From contig JAKSZP010000014.1 of the NCBI GenBank assembly GCA_022478985.1, forward strand, positions 310,001 through 374,000: a DNA stretch of 64,000 bases, written 5' to 3'. Made by a program: the position numbers and the translations under genes. This DNA comes from Massospora cicadina. Lineage: Eukaryota; Entomophthoromycota; Entomophthoromycetes; Entomophthorales; Entomophthoraceae. Below, one piece after another: positions 1-10,731 of this stretch (its first letter is position 1; each line of letters begins with the position of its first letter). A model generated the notes under the pieces. It ran no database searches, was not told where the DNA came from, and saw only the letters and a program-made list of their open reading frames with translations.

Positions 1-142
1 CAATGATTTATTGTTTCCCAATGCCCGGCTATATACAACGTCATTTGTGTGGCGATGCCTCTGGCATTCTGGCTTGCCTTTTGGGTGCTTATGCACCCTG
101 ACTGGCAGTCTGGTCTAAACTTCTTTTGCCATTTTCATGACA
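1..142 (+). repeat. LTR-G 3' end fragment
   Basis: From about position 54 this matches the last ~90 bp of the two LTR-G repeats (ending at 40580 and 42309): the shared text runs from 'gcctctggcattctgg' through 'gggtgct' to the terminal 'tgaca'. The window starts inside the repeat, so the rest of this LTR lies outside. It is a third, more diverged copy of the family. The sequence after 142 does not match the LTR-G interior, so it may be a solo LTR or a truncated element. Confidence 0.65.
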
Positions 143-323
143 GATGGACATACCAAGTGCTCTAAGAACAAAAGTAAAATTAACAACCTAAACTAACTGA
201 TCAAAATGCCATATAAGTGAGTCAATACAAAACCAAATGAAAACACATCAACCAGGTGGGAAAGCAGCTAACCACTAACAAACCATGACAAAGGGTGATA
301 ATGGACCAATAGGCAGTTTGTGT

Positions 324-1923
324 TTAAACGTATGCCACATTTGATTGTGACAAATGCAGAAGGCAAAGGCATGAGGGCATCCATGGAGTGAAATGCAAGA
401 CATTTGTAGGAAGGGTTAAATTAGGCAATTTGGGTATTGAGGAGCTCTCAAAATAATTAACAAGGTGGTGCTCTGCATTCATGTGGATATCAGTTATATT
501 ATCCACGTTATTGAAAATTTCAGGGGTAATACTTATTTGGTTGAACCATAATTGCACCAAAACTTGCACTAGAGCAGCATTAGGTTCTTTATGTAACTTC
601 ATGACTTCTTATTTTTCAGCATTGGGAAATTCAGGGGGAATTTGAACTTAGAAAAACCAGTTGCCAGAATTGCAACTGATCAAAAGCTTGCATCATAGAG
701 CGGATAATTTTAAGGGAGGAAGCTGCCATCGCAGCAAGCTGGTAGTCACTAAGAAATAATATGGTATTTCCTTCGAAATGAGTTTCTTAAAATTGGTCTG
801 AGAATAAAGGGCAGAGTTCAAAAATTGGCAAAGTCAACTATTTTGGGTGTGGATGAAATGGTTTTATTCAATTCATTACACTCAATCATTAATTCCATGA
901 ATCATGGTTACTTAATGAGGCATTAGAGGAAAGTTGGGTATGGGTGAGCAAATGGGATGGCACTTGAGTGAGAAAGTTTTCCAAGTTGACTCTATATTGC
1001 TGGCAAATTTTGTGTTGGTGATGGTGACTGTAGTTTCTGGGTAAGAGCTGTAGTTTTGCGCTTTCCCAGCAACTGAATAGGTTGTAGTGGAGGGATCAGA
1101 AAAATGCCCTATTCAGAAGCAGCCAACATGGCCTCAGAGGTGGAGGAGGTGCCAGTGTTAGCGGTATGAGGGGAAGATTTTGTTTGTTATATATAAGTCG
1201 AAAACAGATGGGGTAACCGTGTGGACCATTGTCAGCCCTAGCCCAAAAGCAATTATCCAGTGCCGTGACATGGTAAGCATGTGGGTGATTTGCTAGGAGA
1301 TATAAGGAAGGTGGGGTTTTAGGGTAGCATTGGTGTGAGGGGCAGCAAGGTGCTCTTCACCAGTAGGTATGGTGAAGTGGAGAAAGGGTTTAGTGCCATA
1401 TGCCATAAACCTGACATTAACATAATATACAAAAGCTGGTCCAAGAGAAGCAAATGTAGGGTTGCAAAAGGTACCATTTTCATGGTATCAGAAGGGAAGA
1501 ATGTATTAAATGTAGGGACAAGTGCATTTATAAAAATTGAGGAGGTTTCTGCAGCTGCAGCTGCATCCTCCTTGGAAGAAAACCCATTATCTAAGTATAT
1601 CTTATTAAAGCTAAAGTTAGTAAAGCCCACTGGTGTAAAGGCGGTAGAAGCAAGCTTAATGAACTCTGTTGTCATATGGGATTAAGCGCACATAGCTGAT
1701 GCTAAGGCAGAATTGAATGCTGGAGCGCAAGAAGTTGTTAGGGTGGGAATGAGTTGGATAGACACACACAATGTGGAAAGTGAGGTCTTTAAGGAGAAAA
1801 AATTGACTCATCAAATTGGGTGGATTGGCCAAGCCGATCTGCAAGTGTTTTTTAAGAAGAAATAACTTAGAAGAGTTTCACCACTGACCCACACAGGAGC
1901 AGCAGGCGGTGGGATGATAGCAT
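324..1923 (-). pseudogene. LINE-type ORF1 remnant, unit U4
   Basis: This is a broken minus-strand copy of the ORF1 family best preserved at 50990-52740. Near 1905 a frame gives PPAAPVW, the N-terminal motif of that family. Around 1800 a degenerate version of the FVPPKDL block follows. Positions 1319-1675 correspond to the FxAFxPYKGYFNLSF block and the segment after it. Positions 324-602 (KEPN...WFNQ) align with the C-terminal NEPTKPQ...FNQNPWELL segment of the better copy. Frames shift several times and the first ATG is uncertain. ORF1 proteins of LINEs bind element RNA in a ribonucleoprotein; this copy cannot be functional. The assignment rests on motif order across copies, not on a database match. 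Confidence 0.55.
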
Positions 1924-2440
1924 CAGTGAATTGATATCATGGTGAATTTGACTGGGTAAACTATTCTTTTAATAAATTTTTCTCTGAAGTTGAATTGAGC
2001 GGAGAGAGAATTTTTCTTGAAGAATAAATGGTTTGATATTAGTTAGCAAATAGCTAATTCAATAGTTTAATTTATGTGGCTAAGTGTTTTGTGGGTTTTT
2101 GGCTTTTTGATAGTTCAATTGGTTTTGGACATGTGTTTAGTAAATAGCTAACTTTTTCAGCATAGACCAAGATTTTTTGTTTAACAGATTAATAGATACA
2201 ATTTTTATAGCTGATTGGTTAACGATTTTAGTTGATTTAATAAATATAAATGTTTATGCTACACAGGTTGGTTTTTAGTTAAGTTTATCTGGTAATTTAC
2301 TTTTTCTAAAAAATATTGATGGTCATCTATCTATAAAAACTAAAATAATCAAATTGTTGTCCAAAAAATAAAGTGAAGCCATGAAACTGCTAATCTTTGT
2401 ATAGATAAAAATCATTTCTGTATGTGTATACATATTTATT
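1924..2440. other. AT-rich spacer without recognised feature
   Basis: Sequence between the start of the U4 ORF1 remnant and the SINE. It is AT-rich with runs such as 'ttaatttatgtggc' and no reading frame or repeat that I can relate to the rest of the window. It probably corresponds to the upstream region of unit U4, too decayed to align by eye. Confidence 0.4.
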
Positions 2441-2748
2441 TTGAGGTGGGTCAACCTTGGGATAAGATATTACAACAGATTTGGGATAGTAAGTGAAAAT
2501 ATAGGAATGTAGGACAAAACACAAGTATTTGAGGTAAGACCTTCATGTAAGTAATCTGATAGGCCAGGATTACATGGTCTAACATTACTGATTTACTTAG
2601 ATGGATTAAGGAATGCTGCGTGACTTCAGATGTATTAATATCATCTTACCATAGAGATATTAAATTTCTGCCATGACTGGTTCAAGACTGCATTGTGAGG
2701 GGTTATAGTAGGACACCATTCCCACTACGCTAGAACCCCCTGCTGTAT
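2441..2748 (-). mobile_element. tRNA-derived SINE, long form
   Basis: Read on the minus strand, the head at about 2745 carries a Pol III A box, TAGCGTAGTGG, followed about 45 bp later by a degraded B box (GTCTTGAACCA against the consensus GGTTCRANTCC). A body of about 200 bp follows. The 3' end, CCCAAGGTTGACCCACCTC, is shared with the short SINE at 36346-36475, and an A-rich tail comes next. Flanks are AT-rich and only loosely alike ('tatacatatttatttt' and 'tatatacttatatttgcttt'), so the target duplication is decayed. SINEs are transcribed by RNA polymerase III and moved by a LINE that recognises their 3' end. Family membership is inferred from the boxes and the shared tail. Confidence 0.6.
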
Positions 2749-2829
2749 ATATACTTATATTTGCTTTATCACAGTAAGGGGACCAGTGGACCCTTCTTAC
2801 TAGAAATTGTATAAAATATTGAAAAAAGT

Positions 2830-3420
2830 CAAACCTTGCTAAAGCAAAAAACTTATCCTCCAACATGAGCAGGAATTTAATTATCCTAACATAGCTAAGC
2901 GTGACTCTATTAGGGAAAAAGAGTTTTACCTTAACTATGTTTAAGCTATATCCCTAAGAGCAGATAGAAGAGGTGGAAAATCCTTGAGATGAGGTCAAAT
3001 TCAGCAAGGTAAACATTATCAGGCATAACAACTGCAAAAGACAATACCATAATATAGGTGATTGAATGATTCCTCAGATTTAAATGAGTGAAGCGTAAAT
3101 TACAGAGTGCAGATTTAGAGCACTAAGTATGCTTAGCTTTAGGGCTAAATTTGGAGGCTACATCTCTAACAGCTATAGAAGCTGTTGCATTAAGGGTTTG
3201 GATAACATTTTTTCAATCAGCATCAAAGTTAGAATGCCTTAAGGGAAGGGAGGCATTCCACAAGTTTTTGAGACATATTGAAATGTCCTCAGTGCGTAAA
3301 AATCATAATAATGAGCTGCATCAGATGCCATGGAATGCTTACTCATATATGACACCTTGTTTGTTTTTTGTTTAATTCAATAAGTGGATTTTTCATCATA
3401 ATCTTTAGTAAAAGTTTGGA
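2830..3420 (-). repeat. Upstream block of unit U4
   Basis: This block is homologous to 54160-55280: both have 'cttgctaaagcaaaaaactta', 'aagtatgctta' followed by a purine-rich stretch, and a similar 'ttattcatata' end. In both places it lies just upstream, on the minus strand, of a LINE-type ORF1 remnant, so it is read as the 5' region of the unit. The copy here is shorter than the 54-55 kb copy. No ORF is supported. Confidence 0.5.
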
Positions 3421-4412
3421 TAAAATATTTATTATATTCAACTAGATTATTACTACTATCAACTTGTCAGAAGAGTCTCTCAATTTTCTAGAGTAAACTA
3501 CTAATGAAAACAACGTAAAGCCACCCTCTAAAGTGACAATACCTACATAGCTTACAAGTAAAACCCAGAACCCTATGAGGAGGTAACCCTTGAGGCCATT
3601 AAATGGTAATATAAAATAGATATTATAGAAAATAGACTTTCTTCAAGGTATAGGAGATGCCCATTAGAAATATTGGTCAGAAATTGCCATTTACTAATTT
3701 AAAAATAGGCGATGTCCTGAATCAATATGATGGAGTTTGGAAAAGATTATAACCAATATTACATTATTGGCATCCATGGTAGTTTTATATATTAATTATG
3801 TGTGAACTTCAGATTTTTACGCCAGCTGCATTTTGACATTTTTGAAAATATTAATTTTGTAAAGGAGTCTAATCACCATTTGGAACGCAAACATACCTGA
3901 CCCATTGGCATTTAACCTATGGCTGATGTTTTCCTTTGCTGAAGATTTAACATCTTGATCTCCATCTCACAATCCTTAGGAATCAACCTAAGCCAGCTTG
4001 TCCTGAACCCAGCGTTGATCCATGCTATACTAAGGTCAGGGAGGACTTCTAACTTGAACCCTTAGGTCATGCTTACTTCCTCCTTGTCTTTTCAATCTAA
4101 ACCACAAAACATGTCATGAGACATGACACGAATTCCTCAAACACCCACCATGGGTTGATTATAGGAAGGGAAGGGCCTTCCTGTAGAAGTGACACCAACT
4201 TGGGTGCAGATTTTGAACTTATCATTTACCATTAACTATCAAAATCAGTCGTTTTATGACTAGCAGCTGATTCTAGATGTTTGCTCATAAAATTAAAATA
4301 ATTTCTGACTTTTAACAGATCAATTTAAGTTGGTTAGAATTTCATATTTTTTATTTGCAATTTGATTCCTAATTTTAACTTTAAGCTTACCTATGAAACT
4401 ATTTATTAGGCT
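3421..4412. other. No recognised feature
   Basis: About 1 kb of AT-rich sequence in which I see no convincing ORF, RNA gene or repeat relation to other parts of the window. Confidence 0.4.
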
Positions 4413-4652
4413 TTAGAGATAAGAGTGGGCCTCAGTGTGTAACCACACTTCAACCTCCAAACTGGATTTGTCTGGGAGTTGATTCACTTCTAACATGACA
4501 CGGGCAGGTGGTTGAGGACGTTTTGCATATGTGTAGTACATCTCAAAGCAAAATGGATACACTACCTGACCATTTTTGACTTTAGCCTTGAAGGGAGAGT
4601 TGGGTGCCAAGGGGATAATGATAAAATGAGGGATCTGCTGGGCTGTTTCCAC
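4413..4652 (-). pseudogene. LINE-type ORF1 C-terminal piece, unit U3
   Basis: The 79-codon minus-strand frame contains IPHFIIIPLAPNSPF, then VYPFCFE and a proline-rich PQPPARV. This lines up with a frame near 51620-51760 (IPHVVIPSAPGHPF, ICPxCFE, PP). It also lines up with the intact LINE ORF1 at IPHSTFIDIAGHTTHPF followed by the zinc knuckle ICTHCDVFGHKAHAC. The position therefore corresponds to the stretch just before the knuckle, whose Cys-His residues are mostly lost here. It probably continues the ORF that starts at 5904. The alignment is by eye; the residue order is the evidence. Confidence 0.5.
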
Positions 4653-5625
4653 ATGACGAGAAGTGATTGTTGCAATTGCTCTGGGTTCTACACAACACTT
4701 AGTGCCCTGTGGGACAAAAAATTAATTCTTAGATCGTCAATGCTAGCTCATGGAAGCCAAAAGTCACTTTATTGCTTCTGGGGGAGGGAGGAAGATGGGT
4801 TGGATGACCTTAAACTTCACAATCGTAGTTATGTCATAAGCAGGTTTAAGTAATCAGAATTAGTGTATTCTTTAAGATATAAATGAGCAGCAGCCCCTTG
4901 GCTTCCTCTGATTGACTGTTCAAATTGATAAATTTTTAAAAGGGAGGAAATCTACGTATACTATGGAAGCAAAAGCTTTAAATGGCATTTCTAAAAATTT
5001 ATTGATCAGCATATGGAAACAACAATCCATACTCCACTTGAAGGCAGAAATAGACTATCACTATCAAAAAGATCAGCTTCCATTTGCCATATATCTTATG
5101 TTTTCAGGGTCAAACAGAATGTAGATGATTGTACAGAAAGTAGCTGGGCTTAAGGTAAGCTTTAGAGCAGGATGCCTAGTAACTAATTTGACCTCATAAT
5201 TAGAAAGACTTAAATATGGAAAAGAATGTAGGTATGTAATGTAATACCTGACGAAACATCTTTATTTTCTTTTTTTGTAATAAAACTTTCACGTGAGGGA
5301 TCATTTTCTCCATAATATGTAGTTAAAAGGTGGCAAGAAAAAACAGGAAATTTATTTTGTGGCTTGGGCTCTAAAAGACCAATTTTTTCTTACAACATAA
5401 AGTTTTTGCTCTACTGAACCCATGTAAGGCATGTGAGGTGGCCAAGCTGGTAATAAATCAAAATTTTGAATTGAGGTTTATAAATGGCGCGGGCTTGACC
5501 TTTTAAGGTCGCCCTTTGTAAGCCCCATACTGTTCTTTAAACTCAAAAAGCATAATGTATATTTTAACAGAGGCGCAAACCAGTGCTAAACCTGACTCAG
5601 TTGGAAACAGGTAAGGCGTTTCAAC
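4653..5625 (-). other. Disrupted middle of U3 ORF1, unresolved
   Basis: Between the N-terminal (5626-5904) and C-terminal (4413-4652) ORF1 pieces there are about 970 bp, where the best copy of the family has about 450 bp. The middle is thus either very decayed or holds a small insertion. Short frames on either strand (for example plus 4912-5124) match nothing I know. Confidence 0.35.
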
Positions 5626-5904
5626 TCAGGATCCAGATTTTTTAAGTTTTGAGTCAAAATGGGATAATTGGTACAACAAGATCATTAAATGGATGGCTGC
5701 AATAGGCGATTCCACTTTAGTAACACAAACAGGTTGTTTTCTGGCCAGATGGAGCGCCAAGTCCTTGGGTGGAACAAATTGACTTTTCATTGTGGGAGGG
5801 CTGGTCAAACCAGCCCTTGCACAAATGAATGACAATCTATAAATAATCAGCGGTGTCAGCCAACTTTCCCATACAAAAGCAGCTTTTGGTGAAGATGAAG
5901 GCAT
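5626..5904 (-). pseudogene. LINE-type ORF1 N-terminus, unit U3
   Basis: The 92-codon frame starts MPSSSPKAAFVWES and contains KSQFVPPKDLALHLA. Both blocks recur in the same order at 7790-7560 and 53930-53680 (minus) and at 50990-51200 (plus). The intact LINE ORF1s of this window also begin with a Ser-rich peptide containing a tryptophan (MSGSSWASK). The protein is inferred to be an RNA-binding ORF1 product. The frame ends after about 90 residues, and the rest appears scattered down to 4413. Confidence 0.55.
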
Positions 5905-5989
5905 TGCTTCTGATGGTTAATGCACTTTTATAAAAACAACCAAATTGTTATTAAATTCTTACAATTAATTCTTATATTAGCCATGTAAT

Positions 5990-7175
5990 TTTATTAAAAA
6001 GAGATTGTAATAACGGGAAGAAAAGTATTTGTATGCATGTTTTGTTTAATATAGAGTGACCATGGGACCTTTTTTATTAAAATACATATAACTAAGAAGG
6101 CGAGATAAAAATTTGAGCAAAAATCATAAAACCTACTTAGCCTCCAGCGTGCTAGCACAGGTCTCCCTATCCTAGCATAGACAAGGGGGAAGGTGGACAT
6201 ATTAATTGTTTGAGGTACCACATGAGGGTGGGCAGGATAGGGTAGGCGCATTTTCTGAATGAGATTAATATAGAAGATATTAAGGTTAGACTCATTCAAA
6301 ATGAATGCCATATGTAGTGCTTCAATATAACCTGCTAGTCATATTCAAAGCAAAGGAGTAAATTTTTAGATGGACAAGATCAGTTTTGTCTTTGGAGATA
6401 AATTCACTATCAGAACTACTTAATTATAAAGCTTTACTAGTTGAATTGATTGTCTTGTGGCAATTATAGTAATTTTTTGTTTAGCGGCAAAAGTATCTTT
6501 TAGGGGACATGGGATCATGAAAACCTTCTCTCATGGGGCCCATTCTATAATGGATACTTCTTAGTAAAAGGGTGTTAATGGGGTAGCTGCCAATTTGGAT
6601 GCCAGCTGAGATATATGGTTATATTGTGGGCTGCCCTTCTAAGGGTGAAATGATGCTGAGGTGTCAAAATAATAAAAATTTAGTTAATCTTCTCAGTAAA
6701 ATAAAGGACCTGACCTGTGTGGGCAATTATTTATGTAAACTTAGCAGAGAACATCAAAAAGTCTAAACTGAGTTTTATTGAGGCTGCGTAAGAAGTTAAT
6801 AGGTAGGTGGGATGGTAAGAGATGTCATTTTTTAATTTTTGGTTTTGTTGATGGAATATCTGAACAGCTGTATTTGGATTGCAGGTTAAAAAATTTGAAT
6901 GTCTGAATATGATTCAGCCACACCCAGTGGTTATGATGGAGGGGGAGGGAGGATTGATTCCCATGCAAAATCTTGGCAGGATTGACTGAGGAACTATTGG
7001 CAGTAGAGGAGATTGGGGTAGAGCACTCAGCCTCTGTAAGGCAGGGAACTTCACTTTATAGTGATCCAAACTAAAATAAGAAGGGAAATTCACCTACCCG
7101 CCTTCAACATGGGCCCAAAAATTATGATTAGGCAATTTTTAAGTGGTTGGGACAGAATCACATGAGTGATTCCAC
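5990..7175 (-). repeat. Upstream block of unit U3 (tandem copy 1)
   Basis: This ~1.2 kb block is homologous along its whole length to 7880-9045. Shared landmarks in the same order are 'tgcatgtatgttttat'-like, 'acatataactaagaagg', the 'caggatagggtagg' segment, 'gaggaactattgg' and 'aagaagggaaa'. With the adjoining ORF1 pieces it makes a direct repeat of period about 1.9 kb. It sits upstream of an ORF1 start at 5904 on the minus strand, so it may be the 5' UTR of the unit or, alternatively, a long terminal repeat. Confidence 0.6.
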
Positions 7176-7185
7176 AATTGGAATT

Positions 7186-7790
7186 TTAGATTATTGCAAA
7201 TGCACAAAGACTTGCAATGTGCTTAGACCATTGAGGACCACATACTGTAGGACAGGGTTGGACCAATAAATGGCCAACCCATCCACAGGTCTTAACGTAG
7301 CACCACATGGGGAAAATGGATTGGTAGAACTGCAAACAGGACCACAAGAGTGTTATCCACAGGCAACCAGTTGTAAGTGGTGGGTAGAGGTGTTTAGAAA
7401 ATAAAAGGTGTATGGTTGCCACCATCTCAGTCTTGGCTTTGCTAGAGAAGCCAATATTAGAAATCCCTATATGGCGAGAATTATTAAATCTGCTTTCTTC
7501 ATCATAACCAGATACTTTTTTATAATATTGGTATCATTGTATGAAAAATGGGATTTATGTTTGACATAGAAGCCAAATTGCACACTGCTCTGAGGGAGCA
7601 TCAGGGGCTTTAGGCACCGCCTGTGAATGCGCAAGATGGATAGCAAGGCCTTTTGGTGAAACAAATCTCCCAACGGAATTGGGAGGGTTATTAAACACTA
7701 CCTCAAGGTTTATTTAGCGCTGTAAAAAATATTTAGCAGTACTAGCATACTTACTCAATTGGGAGATTTAGCCAGTATTGATGAAGACAT
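7186..7790 (-). pseudogene. LINE-type ORF1 remnant, unit U2
   Basis: The minus-strand start at 7790 gives MSSSILAKSP. A frame near 7690-7570 gives VGRFVSPKGLAIHLAHSQAVP, where the best copy at 51100-51170 reads MGRFVPPKDFDAHLAHTQAVP. Further on, 7425-7186 corresponds to the segment that ends NPILQFVVPNG in the copies at 37.1 and 51.5 kb. Several frameshifts separate these blocks. The copy stops abruptly where the next upstream block (to 7175) begins, so it is truncated at its 3' side. Confidence 0.6.
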
Positions 7791-7879
7791 CTTGGATGAT
7801 GGCTGCTGGAAATTTGGCATTAAAAAATTGAAATTTATTGCACAATTGAATTGATTCCCCTAACTCAATTAGAATAAAA

Positions 7880-9045
7880 ATTTAGAAAACTGACAGGTAT
7901 GGGAGATAAAAGTTATGTATGCATGTATGTTTTATTTTGTGATGAGAGGGCCAGGCGACCTATTCATATTGAAGTATATATAACTAAAAAGTCAGGATAA
8001 AAAGACATAAACCCCTATTTTATTCCAGCATACTAGAATAGGTCCCCTAAGTACCATATTAGATGTAAAAGATGAGCAGGCTGGGTTTTTGAGGTACTTC
8101 TCAAGGGCAGACAGGATAGGGATAGGAGCATTGCCTATATTCAGTTAGAGCTTAAAGTTATTCAGGTTGTGTCATCTAAAATGCATGGCTTTTGTAATGC
8201 TTCAACATAATCTGATAGCTGATCTTCAATAAGAGGTAGCAAACTTGGTAGTTGGAAAAATAAGGTTTATCTTAAGAGGTTTTATTATATTCAAACCACA
8301 TCAATATATAGCTTTTATAAATTGAGTTAATTGCCTTATAGCCCATATTAGTGATTCATGGTTAACAGAAAAAGAAGAGTTCAGGGAAACTTAGTCAAGA
8401 AAACCCTTATTCCTTGTGCTTAAAGCAGATTGAATACTTCTTTGTAAAAGGGTGTTATTGTGGGCTGCCTCTTAAGATGCCAGCTGAACAAAGGTTTATA
8501 TTGCAGGCCGCCCTTCTTAGGACAAAATTATGCTGAGGTGTAAAATTAGTAGAGAATTTTTGGAACTTTTAAATCATATACTGGATCCAACTAATGTGGT
8601 AAGTTGTTCTCATTGACCCAGTTGAGAGCATTAAAAAAGGTTTAAATTTGGATTAATTGGGCCCATGGTAGCATTTGATTAAGTAGGAAGGTTGGTGAGA
8701 TCTGTGATTTTATATAATTTGTTTTTGTTATTAGCTATAAAAAAGACAGTTTTCATTTGTGGTGTTTAATTTTGATTTAGTAATTTTGTTTAAGCCACTT
8801 TCTATGGTTTTAAAGGAGTGGGAGAGAGTATTGATTCCCACACAAAAATTTCAGTGAGAATTACTGAGGAACTATTGGCGTCGAGGGAGGTAGGGGTGGA
8901 GCCCTGATTTCTGTAAGGACAGGACACTTCTTTTTTAGATGATCCAACCCAAAAAAAGAAGGGTTTACTGCTCGCCTGCCTTCAAAGTGGACCAAAACTA
9001 GTGATAAAGGCAATTTTTGAAAAATTTTGGATGGAATTATATAAT
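7880..9045 (-). repeat. Upstream block of unit U2 (tandem copy 2)
   Basis: Direct repeat of 5990-7175 (see that entry), immediately upstream of the U2 ORF1 start on the minus strand. Its right end coincides with the left LTR boundary of gypsy-A. The sequence across the element at 37110 resumes with an ORF1 segment equivalent to 7186-7470, so gypsy-A appears to have inserted at the junction between two head-to-tail units. Confidence 0.6.
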
Positions 9046-10731
9046 TGATTTTATATCTGGTAAGTTGTAACAGATGGGTTCTCTCCAGTAATGGACAAAG
9101 GTATTGGGTAGATACACCCATGTGATAGTTCATAAGAGAGAAAGTACCCAAGGAAAGAGTTCAATTTATCTGCATACCACTAGTACATAGTGAATAATTC
9201 TTTAAATAAATGTTTAAGCTATGATTAATCAAAACACCATTTCTTGTCTCCAGAAGAGGGCAAAGAGAGAGGCCACCAAATGACTGAGTTCAGTATCTTG
9301 ATCCATGTAGTAAGGATAAATTTTTAGTAATTTGTATGTTAATCTTAAAATTATAGTTAAAGCTTAATAAATTTTAATTAATATCAAGCTAAATCTTCTT
9401 AAGAACTCAGAATTGTGGTAGGCAATAGCCTAAATTTGAGCATATAAATGAAAAATAATTATAAAAGCTTAATCAAGTCTAAATGACTATTACTTAATAT
9501 CTGGTAAAAAAATTTTATTTTTTTTGTTATTTAAAGAAATGATTATTGTTTTGGCATTCACACAGTTGGGATTCTCCCTATGTAAGGTGGAAGCATTGTC
9601 TTGGGGAGATCAACAGATACTAAACTACAGGACTTGTTTCTTGAGATGCCCAAATGATCTCAAATGTCTAAATTAAGGTTTGATTAGATGTCAACAATTT
9701 AGATTAAAAGTTTGGGGTATTGCTTGAATTACTCTGAATTTAGTTATTGAGCATTTTGTTTTTATTTTTAATTACTTTAACTAAAGTCTGAAATTCTTTT
9801 ATGCATCCGCTGATTTATCCAAATTAGGTTTTACCATTCAGATATCAACTGAATTCGCTGCCTCAATAAAGATCTACCCTTTATGACAAAAACCTTCCCT
9901 TTCTGCCGCACCTTTTAAGGAATCTCTTTACCCAACTCAATCATGATTCTTTTTGAAGGTCTACCCTGCATAATACTAATATCTCTAAATCTATTGCTAT
10001 GAAAATAATACCAGAAGATCAAGAAGCTCAGCTGACCTTACATGTTAAACAAGATGAAAATCACCTGGGAATAAAGAATCACTCTTCACAAATACTGGAT
10101 CCATTTTTGTTTTCAACAATAATATTATAGGGCTAAGTTCATTTCAAATATAAGTACTTTCCCTTTTAAGAGAGAGAGAGAGAGAACGAAATTTAGTAGT
10201 TATCTTAGCTTTATTTAAGTTTTTATTGTATTCCAATGGTAAAAATCTCATTTAATGTCGCAAACTTAAAGCCCTGCCTTCAGATACTTACGCTGCCAGC
10301 AGTTTACCCTTGGTCGCCTGACACACACCAATTTTAAAGCCTATTTGTAGGCTTGGTCCCATTACTTCAATGATAAGCTTGTTTGAGTCTTAAAATTGGG
10401 ATGATTTTTTAGATTATCTATAAACTTGTGTTTTTAAGTTGTTTGGACCAATTTTTCCATGCATCCAGATTCTTACAATCTGGGACCTAAAAATATAGGG
10501 CGAACCTTCCATTCCTTCTGCTTGGGTGTTCAGTTCATTAATTAGGTTTTATCTGATGAGGTTATATAACTGATAGTCTGTATTTATCAGCCTTGGATTA
10601 ATGGATCCCATGGAAGGAAAAATGGTAATAATTTAACATTAATTTAGATGCCAATTTTTGTTTAACTCCTGAATTTGCGATTATACAAAACTAGGATAAT
10701 GTGATGGTCAGGAATATCCTGTGCCATCACA
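9046..10731 (-). repeat. Gypsy-A 3' LTR
   Basis: Homologous to 36045-37109. Shared stretches include 'gtctccagaaga', 'aggccaccaaatgactgag', 'aagtctaaatgactatt', 'accaattttaaagc', 'tatagggcgaaccttccattccttctg' in segments, and the terminal hairpin TGTGATGG...CCATCACA at 10700-10731. On the minus strand the LTR runs TG at 10731 to CA at 9046. This copy holds about 770 bp (roughly 9546-10318, including a short AG run) that the other LTR lacks, so one of the two has an indel. The five flanking bases (ataat on the left, gaggc on the right) no longer match, as expected for an old insertion. Confidence 0.7.

Noticed and set aside
1335..1685. 116-codon plus-strand frame with an alanine run
   Set aside because: It is the complement of the ORF1 remnant on the minus strand, and the alanine run comes from a gctgca simple repeat.
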